Below are positions 35,711 to 43,850 of a stretch of 64,000 bases of DNA, piece after piece. The translations under genes were made by a program, and so were the position numbers. The notes beneath the pieces were generated by a model, which was not told the origin of the DNA, did not search any database, and worked only from the letters and a program-made list of their open reading frames with translations. This DNA is from DATGMP01 sp035293565. Lineage in GTDB: Bacteria > Pseudomonadota > Alphaproteobacteria > BOG-932 > Roseiterribacteraceae. Location of the stretch: positions 1 to 64,000 of the forward strand of contig DATGMP010000031.1 of NCBI GenBank assembly GCA_035293565.1. The letters run 5' to 3'. The first letter of the stretch is position 1. Each line of letters begins with the position of its first letter.

Positions 35711-36619
35711 ATGGCTTCAGCCGCCGCCTTTCGACTGCGCATGTCGGCCGGTCTCGGCCTTGTCGGGGCACTTGTCCTGATGGCTGCGGGCGCGCCCCGG
35801 GCGTTGGCGGAGCAGGCGCAGTCGCATCAAAGGGCGCAGGCGATCGGGGCGGTCGACCATGGTTGCCTTGCCGGCGGCGAGGCGCTGCCGCTCTCTGGTC
35901 CCGGCTATGAGGTCGCGCGGCCTGAGCGCAACCGCTATTTCGGCCATCCGGACATGATCGATTTTCTTCAAGGCCTGGCCCGGCGGGCGCAGGCTGCGGG
36001 CTTGCCGCTGCTCTATGTCGGGGACATGGCGCTGCCGCGGGGCGGGCCCATGCCGGATTCGGCGCATCACAGCCACCAGACCGGGCTCGACGCCGATCTC
36101 TGGTTCACCTTTGGGCCGCATTATTCCCCGACGGCGGCTCACCAAGCCGCGCCCGACCCGCGCCCTATGGTCGAGGCCGGCCATGCGCAGATCGACCCGA
36201 CGCGCTTCGGACGGGATCAGATGACGCTGCTCCGCTTCGCGCTCTCCGACCCGCGAGTCGATCGGATCTATGTCGACCCGGCGATCAAGCTCGCGCTATG
36301 CCGTGGCAAGGCCGACGCCAATTATTTCGGCACCGATTGGCTGCGACGGCTGCTGCCCTGGCCCAAGCATGACGATCATTTCCATGTGCGCCTTCACTGC
36401 CCCAAAGACTCGCCGAATTGCGAGCCGCAGGCCGACGTGCCCGACGGCGACGGCTGCGATGCGTTGGCCAGAGGGGTGTTGCCCGCCGCTCCGCCGCGTC
36501 CGCCTTCGCCGGCCGCCGATGCCGCGGCTTGCGCGCGCGTGTTCGCGCAGGGATCGGCGCGGCCGATTGAGGCTCGTCTGCGGCGGACCCATATGAAATT
36601 GGGGGAAGGTCGCCAATGA
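35711..36619 (+). CDS. mepA: Penicillin-insensitive murein endopeptidase MepA
   Basis: A 302-residue periplasmic peptidoglycan hydrolase. The signal peptide ends near GAPRALAEQ. The LAS-type metal motifs are HHSHQTGLDADLWF and HDDHFHVRLHCP. It cleaves D-Ala-mDAP crosslinks. The C-terminal about 60 residues are proline- and alanine-rich and beyond the catalytic core. Its stop overlaps the GST start by 4 bases (ATGA). A small hairpin (CTCGGC-CCA-GCCGAG, 35681-35695) lies in its 5' region. Confidence 0.94.
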   Translation: MASAAAFRLRMSAGLGLVGALVLMAAGAPRALAEQAQSHQRAQAIGAVDHGCLAGGEALPLSGPGYEVARPERNRYFGHPDMIDFLQGLARRAQAAGLPLLYVGDMALPRGGPMPDSAHHSHQTGLDADLWFTFGPHYSPTAAHQAAPDPRPMVEAGHAQIDPTRFGRDQMTLLRFALSDPRVDRIYVDPAIKLALCRGKADANYFGTDWLRRLLPWPKHDDHFHVRLHCPKDSPNCEPQADVPDGDGCDALARGVLPAAPPRPPSPAADAAACARVFAQGSARPIEARLRRTHMKLGEGRQ

Positions 36620-37242
36620 TGACGCTTTACGAATTTGCGCCGACGCGCTCGATCCGAGCGCGCTGGATGTTGCAGGAGCTCGAGGTTCCGTTCGAAGCGG
36701 TGACGGTCAACCTGCTCGCCGGCGAAAACCACGCGAAATGGTTTTTGGATCTCAATCCCGCCGGCAAGGTGCCGGCGTTGGTGGATGGCGATGTCATCCT
36801 GACCGAGTCGGTCGCAATCGTGCTCTATCTCGCCGAGAAATATCCCGAGCGGGGGTTTGCCCCGGCCGATCCGGCGGAGCGGGCGCAGATGTACCGATGG
36901 TTGATGTTCGCCGCTACCGAACTCGAGCAGCCGCTCTGGCGGATTGCCAAGCACACCGCGCTTTATCCGGCGGCGAAACGCCTGCCGGCCGAGGTCCCGT
37001 TGGCGCGCGCCGACTTTGCGCAGATGGCGCGAGTGGCCGAAGACCATATGGAAAGCCGGGAATTCGTCGTCGGCGACCGGGTCTCGGCGGCGGACTTCGT
37101 GCTCGCCTATACGCTCGATTGGGCCAACGAGATCGGATTGCTCGACGATTGCCCGCGCCTCGGGGACTATCTCGAACGCATGTATCAGCGGCCGCGGGCG
37201 CCCATGCGAATCGCGTCGGCGTTGGACGGCATCCGCGCCTGA
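36616..37242 (+). CDS. Glutathione S-transferase family protein
   Basis: A 208-residue two-domain GST. The thioredoxin-like N-terminus has the G-site strand DLNPAGKVPALVDGDVILTES, followed by an all-helical domain with the N-capping motif VVGDRVSAADFVLAY. It conjugates or reduces using glutathione; the substrate is not predictable. It overlaps mepA by 4 bases, an odd functional pairing. The glutathione-making gshA lies only 1 kb downstream. Confidence 0.93.
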   Translation: MMTLYEFAPTRSIRARWMLQELEVPFEAVTVNLLAGENHAKWFLDLNPAGKVPALVDGDVILTESVAIVLYLAEKYPERGFAPADPAERAQMYRWLMFAATELEQPLWRIAKHTALYPAAKRLPAEVPLARADFAQMARVAEDHMESREFVVGDRVSAADFVLAYTLDWANEIGLLDDCPRLGDYLERMYQRPRAPMRIASALDGIRA

Positions 37243-37397
37243 GCTCCGCTTGCGGGGCATGCGTCGCTCCGGCCATATAGCGCGATGGTCGATGTAGCGC
37301 TCTTTTTCGACGAAGCCTTTCAGCACGCGATCGCGCTGCGCTGGGCGCCAGGTCCCCCCGAGGCGCGGGATGGGCGCCGGTCTTGTGACATCGCGCC

Positions 37398-38162
37398 ATG
37401 ATCCCCCGCCTTTATGTACAGGGGGCACTCGGGTCAGGCCTGTCCGTCGCCCTCGATGGCGGCCGGACGCATTACCTGAAAAACGTGCTGCGGCGTGGGC
37501 TCAACGATGAAGTCGGGCTATTCAACGGACGCGACGGCGAATGGCTGGGACGAATCGCCGAACTCGGCAAGAAGGGAGCGGTCGTCGCCCTCGACCGGCA
37601 GCGGCGGCCGCAGGCGCCGGGGCCCGACCTCTGGCTCGCCTTTGCACCGATCAAGCGAGCGCGCATCGACATGCTGGTCGAGAAGGCCACCGAGCTCGGT
37701 TGCTCGGCGCTCCTGCCGGTGATGACGCGCCGGGCGGAGGCGCGGCGGGTCAACACTGAGCGGCTCGCGGCCATCGCCGTCGAGGCGGCTGAGCAGACGG
37801 AGCGGCTGGACGTGCCCGAGATCCGCGCGCCGGCCGCCTTCGAGAGGCTCATCGCTTCGTGGCCGACCGGCCGAACCCTGCTCGTTTGCGCGGAGGCCGG
37901 CGCGGCCATTCCGATTGCCGAGGCGGCGCGCGCAGGAATCGGCCGGCCGGCGGGTTTTCTCATCGGACCGGAGGGGGGCTTCGACCCGGCCGAGCTTGAC
38001 CGGGTGCGCAAACTTCCCTTTGCTGTGGCCGTGGGCTTGGGCCCGAGGCTGCTGAGGGCCGAGACGGCCGCGATCGCTGCGCTCGCCTGCTGGCAGGCGC
38101 TGGCCGGCGATTCAGCCCAGGCGGAGTCGAGGCCGCCTTTTCGAAACGAATTCGAGGCCTAG
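37398..38162 (+). CDS. rsmE: 16S rRNA (uracil1498-N3)-methyltransferase RsmE
   Basis: A 254-residue SPOUT methyltransferase with an N-terminal PUA-like domain (GGRTHYLKNVLR) and the C-terminal knot motif LIGPEGGFDPAEL followed by LGPRLLRAETAAIAAL. It methylates U1498 in the ribosomal decoding site. It stands 55 bases upstream of gshA, a pairing seen in several alphaproteobacteria. Confidence 0.96.
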   Translation: MIPRLYVQGALGSGLSVALDGGRTHYLKNVLRRGLNDEVGLFNGRDGEWLGRIAELGKKGAVVALDRQRRPQAPGPDLWLAFAPIKRARIDMLVEKATELGCSALLPVMTRRAEARRVNTERLAAIAVEAAEQTERLDVPEIRAPAAFERLIASWPTGRTLLVCAEAGAAIPIAEAARAGIGRPAGFLIGPEGGFDPAELDRVRKLPFAVAVGLGPRLLRAETAAIAALACWQALAGDSAQAESRPPFRNEFEA

Positions 38163-38217
38163 ATTTAGGGGCTCCGGCCCGTGATCGGGCTTTAAGCAAG
38201 CCAGCCGAGGCGAGTGG

Positions 38218-39582
38218 ATGTCGGTACCTTCCCATGCGGGCGGCGAGATCGTCACCGAGAAGCGTCAGCTCGTCGCCTTCCTGGAGGCGGGGTGCAAGCC
38301 CGCTGTCCAATGGCGGGTCGGCACCGAGCATGAGAAATTTCCGTTCCGGCGCGAGAGTCACGGATCCATCCCCTATGAAGGGCGGGATGGAATCCGCGCG
38401 CTGCTAGACGGTTTGAAACGGTTCGGCTGGGTCGGCGTGCATGAGGGCGACAAGCTGATCGGCCTTTCCCAAGGCGGCAGCAACATCTCGCTGGAGCCGG
38501 GCGGCCAGTTCGAGCTTTCGGGCGCTCCCCGGGAGACGCTCCATGAGACCCACTTCGAAACCGTCGAGCATCTCAGGCAAGTTCGCGAGATCGGCAGTCC
38601 GCTGGGCATAGGGATGCTGGGTTTGGGCTTTCACCCGACGCTTCGACGCGAGGACGCCCATTGGATGCCCAAGGGGCGCTACGCGATCATGCGGCCTTAT
38701 ATGGCCAAGCGCGGGCAACTCGGCCACGACATGATGCTCCGCACCTGCACCATCCAGGCCAATCTGGATTTCGGCTCCGAAGCCGACATGGTGAAGAAAT
38801 TCCGGGTGTCGTTGGCGCTTCAGCCGATCGCGACGGCGCTCTTCGCCAACTCGCCTTTCACCGAAGGCAAGCCCAACGGCTTTCTCTCCAGCCGGGCGCA
38901 TGTCTGGACCGACACCGATCCCGACCGCACGGGGGACCTGCCCTTCGTGTTCGAGGAAGGCTTCGGCTTCGAGCGCTATGTCGACTACGCGCTCGATGTG
39001 CCGATGTATTTCGTGATGCGCGAGGGGCGCTACATCGACGTGTCGGGGCAGTCCTTCCGCGCCTTCGCGGAGGGCCGGCTGCCCGGATTGCCCGGCGAGC
39101 TGCCGACCATGTCCGATTGGGCGGATCACCTGACGACGATTTTTCCGGAGGTCAGACTCAAGCGGTTCTTGGAGATGCGTGGCGCCGATGGCGGTCCGGC
39201 CGCGCATATCACCGCCCTACCGGCGCTTTGGGCCGGCATCTTCTATGATGGCGCGGCGCTCGATGCCGCCTGGGACCTCGTGCGCAGCTGGAGCCGGGAG
39301 GATCGCGCCGAGCTTAAGGCCCAGGTGGCCGCAAAGGGACTCCGCGCGACTGTCCGCGGCCGCAACGCGCGCGATGTGGCGCGCGACATGCTGGCCATGG
39401 CGCGCGCCGGTCTCAAGGCCCGCGCCCGGAAGGATCTGCACGGTGCGGATGAAACCCGCTTTCTCGATCCGCTCGACCACATTGTCGAGACCGGCCGCAC
39501 CCGCGCCGAGCAGTTGCTGGCGCTTTACGACCGCGCCTGGGGCCGTTCGGTCGAACCCGCCTTCGAGGAATGCGCCTACTGA
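38218..39582 (+). CDS. gshA: Glutamate--cysteine ligase, plant/alphaproteobacterial type
   Basis: A 454-residue ligase that makes gamma-glutamylcysteine, the first step of glutathione synthesis. VGTEHEKFPF, GGSNISLEPGGQFELSG and LRTCTIQANLDFGSE match the plant-type GshA common in alphaproteobacteria rather than the E. coli type. Plant enzymes are redox-regulated by extra cysteines; only a few cysteines are visible here, so that control is uncertain. A cytochrome P450 gene starts one base after its stop. Confidence 0.95.
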   Translation: MSVPSHAGGEIVTEKRQLVAFLEAGCKPAVQWRVGTEHEKFPFRRESHGSIPYEGRDGIRALLDGLKRFGWVGVHEGDKLIGLSQGGSNISLEPGGQFELSGAPRETLHETHFETVEHLRQVREIGSPLGIGMLGLGFHPTLRREDAHWMPKGRYAIMRPYMAKRGQLGHDMMLRTCTIQANLDFGSEADMVKKFRVSLALQPIATALFANSPFTEGKPNGFLSSRAHVWTDTDPDRTGDLPFVFEEGFGFERYVDYALDVPMYFVMREGRYIDVSGQSFRAFAEGRLPGLPGELPTMSDWADHLTTIFPEVRLKRFLEMRGADGGPAAHITALPALWAGIFYDGAALDAAWDLVRSWSREDRAELKAQVAAKGLRATVRGRNARDVARDMLAMARAGLKARARKDLHGADETRFLDPLDHIVETGRTRAEQLLALYDRAWGRSVEPAFEECAY

Positions 39583-39583
39583 C

Positions 39584-40774
39584 ATGAGCGAGCTTCCAGC
39601 GATCCCCGGGGGATGGCGGATCCTCGAGCTTGGCGCCAGGCCCGACTATTTTGCGGTCTGGAATGCGATCCGCGAGCAGTCGCCCGTTCATGATGCGGGC
39701 GAGGGCGTGTTTCTTGTCTCGCGCTGGGAGCTGGTGAACGCCGCGCTCCGGAACCCTGAGCTGGAGGCCGGCGGCGGCGTGTCCGAATCGTTCGGCGGCG
39801 CCGGCGGTCCGGTCGAGACCGTGGTGCGGAACTGGCTCATGTCGCTCAATGGCGAGGAGCACAGGCTGGCGCGCGGCCTGGTGAGCCGATTGTTCGCGCC
39901 AAAGGCGGTCGCCGATCTCGAGCCGGCGGTCCGCGGCGTGGCCCGTGCGCTCGTCGGGTCCTTCGTCGCCGCTGTGAAGGAAGGGTCCGCCGATTTCGTC
40001 GACCTGGTTTCGACGCGGCTTCCCTCCGAAGTCGTCCGACGGCTCTTCGCGATCGATCCCGCCGAATGGTCGGCCGAGGTCGAGCCGCTTTTCAAAGGCG
40101 CCGCCGCGAGCGAGGCCGATGCGTTCGCGGCGGTGCAGGGACTGGCGCCGTATTTCCACAAAAAGCTTCAGTCCTCCGGCAACCAGCCGCTCGGCGGCGT
40201 GATCGACCAGCTGCGCATGGAAGACAAGGCAGGCCGTCGCCTGACGGAAGCCGAGGTTATGGCGAATTCGGTCCTTATCGTGACGGCGGCGATCGACACG
40301 ACCGCCGGACTGATCGCCAACACGTTCTACGCGCTGTTGGAGAATCCGAGCGAGATGATGCGCGTGCGGTCGGAGCCGGCGCTGATTCCAGGCGCCGTCG
40401 ACGAATCGCTCCGCTATTGCCCCTCGGCGCCGTCGACCACGAGGCGGACGCGAGTGACGTTCGATCTGGGCGGCGTCCGCATCCCGGCCGGGAGCGACCT
40501 TTTCCTTTCGCTCGCCGCCGCCAACCGCGACCCGCGTAAATTCGACGAGCCGGACCGATTTCTAGTCGGCCGCGATGCGTCGGCGCTGCTCACCTTCGGC
40601 GGCGGCGCTCATTTCTGCCTGGGGGCGGCATTGGCCCGGCTGGAGGTGCGGATCCTGTTCGAGGAATTGTTACGGGCCGGCTCTAACTTCGCGCTCGCGG
40701 GCCCGGTTCGATGGCGCACCAACAATCCCTCGGTCCGCGTGCCGCAGGAGCTGCTGATCTCGGCATCACGATGA
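39584..40774 (+). CDS. Cytochrome P450
   Basis: A 396-residue soluble bacterial P450. The I-helix oxygen-activating segment is TAAIDTTAGLIANT, the K-helix ExxR is in DESLRYCP, and the heme-binding loop FGGGAHFCLGAALARLE has the axial Cys345. Redox partners (ferredoxin, reductase) are not nearby. The start ATG 39584 follows the gshA stop by one base, so the two are co-translated. The substrate is unknown; steroid, terpenoid and fatty-acid P450s share this size. Confidence 0.93.
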   Translation: MSELPAIPGGWRILELGARPDYFAVWNAIREQSPVHDAGEGVFLVSRWELVNAALRNPELEAGGGVSESFGGAGGPVETVVRNWLMSLNGEEHRLARGLVSRLFAPKAVADLEPAVRGVARALVGSFVAAVKEGSADFVDLVSTRLPSEVVRRLFAIDPAEWSAEVEPLFKGAAASEADAFAAVQGLAPYFHKKLQSSGNQPLGGVIDQLRMEDKAGRRLTEAEVMANSVLIVTAAIDTTAGLIANTFYALLENPSEMMRVRSEPALIPGAVDESLRYCPSAPSTTRRTRVTFDLGGVRIPAGSDLFLSLAAANRDPRKFDEPDRFLVGRDASALLTFGGGAHFCLGAALARLEVRILFEELLRAGSNFALAGPVRWRTNNPSVRVPQELLISASR

Positions 40775-40859
40775 AATTAACTTTGTAACTCTTGCGTTAG
40801 GCACACTCGCGGTGCAAATCTAGAGCACTCCGGAACTGGACTTTCCGGACAGAGAAGCA

Positions 40860-41213
40860 ATGTCGCAGCTTTCACCGGAAGAACTGCTTGCCAATGCCGA
40901 GCTCGCGGGCTTGGCGCGGGTCATCAAGCTGGACCGTACGCCGGATGGCACGATTGCTCATCTGCGGTTCGAACAGGTCATCAAGGGCGAATTTCGGGGG
41001 TCCCTTGCCAGCCGCTACTGGAGTCGGTTCGGCGGCGCCGTGACAGTGAAGCTGCACAAATCCCGTCGCACGCCGGAGGCGGAGCCGGACCGGGATGACT
41101 GGCACGATCGGGTCGATCGGGGCGACAGGGTCATGATCCATTTGCGTTGGGATCCGAATAGCGCGGTCTACCGGACGATCGCCTCGAACGCCATCTGGCT
41201 CGCGCCCGGCTGA
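40860..41213 (+). CDS. Hypothetical protein, possible beta-barrel fold
   Basis: A 117-residue protein of no recognised family. An AGAGAAG site precedes ATG 40860. The pattern of a strand, then a KGE-like turn and GDRVMIHL vaguely recalls TIMP/NTR-like beta-barrel proteins, but this is weak. No signal peptide or membrane helix is visible. The intergenic stretch before it is AT-rich (around 40775-40800), which may hold a promoter. Confidence 0.6.
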   Translation: MSQLSPEELLANAELAGLARVIKLDRTPDGTIAHLRFEQVIKGEFRGSLASRYWSRFGGAVTVKLHKSRRTPEAEPDRDDWHDRVDRGDRVMIHLRWDPNSAVYRTIASNAIWLAPG

Positions 41214-41292
41214 GGCCCGAATCGATTTTCGACAAAGCAATATTTGAAATGAAATCGACTGCCGCTTTTACAGCTTTTGCGAGTTCCCGGCC

Positions 41293-41871
41293 GTGATCTG
41301 GGCCGATCGGGTTGCGATCGGATTGGCCATTCTGGCGGCGTTTGGCATCGGCGTTGCCTTCGTGTCGAGCGACGCCGCCTTGCGGTTGGACGCGGTTCGT
41401 TCCCACATTGCAAAGCTCGACGCGGCTTGCGCGCAGCAGCTGACAGCGGCTCGAAAGGCGACGGAGGAGGCCAGCGCGGACTCCAACACGTCTCCGGCTC
41501 CGCCCGAATCCGAGGTGTCCAAAGACGCGCAAGCGACCGCCGAGGACGTCCAGACGGTCAATCCCGTGGACGCCCCGGCGAAGATTGCCCCGCTGCCGGA
41601 CCGGGTCTGCTTCGATATGAAGGTGCGGGATGAGCTCGAATCCGAAGAGGCGGCGATCACCGTTCCAACCGTCCGCGGAACGCTCCTCGATTTAGTCAAG
41701 CTGGAAATCTTCGGCGTGGTGCCGCTCTGGGCCGGGCTTCGCTATCTCGACTTCCAAAGCGGCGGGCCGCAACGCCGACTCGCCCGCAGCCGATATTGGA
41801 TGGCGACGCGGGACGCCCGAAGAGCACGCCGCCGCGAGCGGCGCGAGCGATTCGAGGCAGGCGAGCCGTAA
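41293..41871 (+). CDS. Hypothetical membrane protein with coiled-coil and basic tail
   Basis: A 192-residue protein starting at GTG 41293. One N-terminal membrane helix (VAIGLAILAAFGIGVAFV) is followed by an alanine/glutamate-rich low-complexity stretch (about residues 45-95). A second hydrophobic segment lies near residues 129-148. The C-terminus is very basic (RRARRRERRERF), so it probably sits in the cytoplasm. No known domain is recognised. It and the preceding hypothetical gene may be co-transcribed (79-base gap). Confidence 0.6.
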   Translation: MIWADRVAIGLAILAAFGIGVAFVSSDAALRLDAVRSHIAKLDAACAQQLTAARKATEEASADSNTSPAPPESEVSKDAQATAEDVQTVNPVDAPAKIAPLPDRVCFDMKVRDELESEEAAITVPTVRGTLLDLVKLEIFGVVPLWAGLRYLDFQSGGPQRRLARSRYWMATRDARRARRRERRERFEAGEP

Positions 41872-41941
41872 ATCGCATAAAGTTCTTGATTCGTTCGAAT
41901 AGCTGAGCCAAAGTTTCCCGCCTCTGTCGTGGCTCCGAGGC

Positions 41942-43162
41942 TCAGCGTCGATGCAGATCCAATGCCCGAAGGCAGATCTTTTCGAACTGCCGCGCCACAT
42001 GGGACCAGGAGAAGCGCTCTTCGACCCGGTCGCGCGCGGCCCGCGCCAGCCGGTCGCGAAGCGAAGGATCGTCCAGAAGTCTCAGGATCGCGGCGGCGAA
42101 ATCGGCGGCGTCGTCGGCGGCCAGATAATGGCGCTCATGTGCCACGTCGAGTCCCTCGACCCCGATCGTGGTCGACACGACCGGACGGCCCATCGCCATC
42201 GCCTCGAATGCCTTGATCCTGGTGCCGCTGCCGACCCTGAGCGGGATGACGTAGACATTCCCTTGGGCGACATAGGGTCGAATGTCGTCGACAAATCCGG
42301 TGAAGCGCCACGCCAGCCCGCGGTCGCGGGCGCGCGCGACCAGATCCTCGGGCGGGTTGCGGCCGACGATCACCGCCTTGGCTTGCGGCCGCGCCTTCAA
42401 AACCAGCGGCCAGACTTCGTCCATCAGGAAGGCGATGCCGTCGATGTTGGCGCGCCAATCCATGGCGCCCGTGAAAACGATCGTGCCGCCGTCCGCGCCG
42501 GTGTTCGGCGCATCTTCCGGCGGCTGAAAGGCGTAGAATTCGAGATCGACGCCCGTATCGATCGTTTCGACCCGCGTCAGGCCGTAGAGCTCGACGAGCG
42601 CCTTGGCGTCGCGCGCGGAAACCGCGATCACGGAATCGAAGCGCCGCAGCGTCGTTCCTTCGAAAGCCCGCATCTTGCGCGTCTGATCGCGCCATACCAG
42701 CCGCATTGGACCGCGTGCCACGTCGGCGTGGCGGGCGAAGATCTCCGCCTCGACATTGTGGGTGAAGATGACGGAAGCCGAATCGATCCGGTCGGGGAGG
42801 AGCACCGCGGCATGCGGAAAATCCACCAGCGCCACCGCGGGCTTTTCGGCCAGGAGGTCGGTGATGGCGCTGCGGCCGGCCGGGGAACGATCGGTCGCGG
42901 CGGCGACGGGAATCGAATCAAGCAGCGCGCGGACTCGGCGGAATTGCGACGCCCTTGGCTCCGGCCAGGAGACGAAGCGATCGCATACCGTAGCAATATC
43001 CACTTCATAGGCGTCGGCGTCGGGTGGGGCGGGGGAGGCGAGCACCAGCTCGAAGGCACCGCCCTTCATCCGTTTCAGTATGTTGGCGGTACGGATCTTG
43101 CCCCCCTGGTCCATCGGGAACAGGAAACGCGGGCTGACGACGAGGAGTCGCGGTCGGGTCAT
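41942..43162 (-). CDS. Family 4-type glycosyltransferase
   Basis: A 406-residue GT-B glycosyltransferase. The N-terminal acceptor domain begins LLVVSPRFLFPMDQGGKIRTANIL, and the C-terminal donor domain has VYVIPLRVGSGTRIKAFEAMAMGRPVV. It resembles sugar transferases placed near exopolysaccharide or exosortase loci, though no such genes are in the window. It lies 42 bases downstream of the DUF488 gene on the same strand. Product unknown. Confidence 0.88.
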   Translation of the reverse strand: MTRPRLLVVSPRFLFPMDQGGKIRTANILKRMKGGAFELVLASPAPPDADAYEVDIATVCDRFVSWPEPRASQFRRVRALLDSIPVAAATDRSPAGRSAITDLLAEKPAVALVDFPHAAVLLPDRIDSASVIFTHNVEAEIFARHADVARGPMRLVWRDQTRKMRAFEGTTLRRFDSVIAVSARDAKALVELYGLTRVETIDTGVDLEFYAFQPPEDAPNTGADGGTIVFTGAMDWRANIDGIAFLMDEVWPLVLKARPQAKAVIVGRNPPEDLVARARDRGLAWRFTGFVDDIRPYVAQGNVYVIPLRVGSGTRIKAFEAMAMGRPVVSTTIGVEGLDVAHERHYLAADDAADFAAAILRLLDDPSLRDRLARAARDRVEERFSWSHVARQFEKICLRALDLHRR

Positions 43163-43204
43163 GGGGCGTCATTACGGAAGCGCGGCCTCGACGGCAACGG
43201 CGAT

Positions 43205-43708
43205 CTACAACGGCAATTCGGGTTCGCGCTTAGCGGCCTGGTCGTGACCCGGGCTCATGATATGGATGACGGCGAAGCCATCCTTTACCAGCTCCTCGGC
43301 GATGATCTGCCTGTGGCACTGCCACCAGAGCGCCTCGGCGCACATGATGGCGACCGATTCGCGCTGTGCGAGCGCCTCCAATTCGTGGAGCGCGCTCCGG
43401 AACGGCTCGGTCGTGGCGTAGTGGGCATAGGCGGCAAAGCCCGGATTGCGCCATCGCGAATCGGGCTTAACCCCTTTGGGCAGCGTGCGGCGGCCGCCCA
43501 GAGACACCATATGTATGTAGCGAATGCCGGCGGCGGCGAGCGTTTGGCTGAGCGCGTCCTTGCCGAATTGCGGGTTGCGCCGGGAGCCCGGAAACGCCCG
43601 CACATCGACTAGGGTTTCGACGCTATGGGCCTTCAGGAGGGCTACGAATTCCTCAGCGCTGCGGGTCGAATGGCCGATGGTGAAGAGGTGAGATGGACGG
43701 GTTTTCAT
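43205..43708 (-). CDS. DUF488 family protein
   Basis: A 167-residue DUF488 protein with the typical start TIGHSTRSAEEFVALL and DVRAFPGSRRNPQF. Near its C-terminus a CAEALWWQCHR motif holds two conserved cysteines and a histidine. The biochemical role of DUF488 is not established. It is divergent from nrdA, so the control region between 43709 and 43850 may serve both. Confidence 0.92.
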   Translation of the reverse strand: MKTRPSHLFTIGHSTRSAEEFVALLKAHSVETLVDVRAFPGSRRNPQFGKDALSQTLAAAGIRYIHMVSLGGRRTLPKGVKPDSRWRNPGFAAYAHYATTEPFRSALHELEALAQRESVAIMCAEALWWQCHRQIIAEELVKDGFAVIHIMSPGHDQAAKREPELPL

Positions 43709-43798
43709 CGGAGAAAATGTCCTGGACAGGTGATCCAGATATGGTACGGTTCATGCCCAAGATAACAATCTGTTGTGGGTCATTGTGGTGATGGAAAG

Positions 43799-43807
43799 TT
43801 ATCCACA
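43799..43807 (+). promoter_or_regulatory. DnaA box upstream of nrdA
   Basis: TTATCCACA, an exact match to the strongest DnaA box. Two-mismatch relatives lie at 43815-43823 (TTGCCCACA) and, on the other strand, at 43774-43782. They lie 28-77 bases upstream of the chosen nrdA start. E. coli nrdAB is likewise controlled by DnaA. Confidence 0.6.
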
Positions 43808-43850
43808 TCCCACTTTGCCCACAACGGTGGACAAGTCAGGAGGCGTGACG

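Noticed and set aside
37285..37401. A 38-codon frame ending in ATGA with the rsmE start
   Set aside because: No ribosome site, no hydrophobic or conserved feature, and arginine/proline-rich at the end. Kept out as unsupported.
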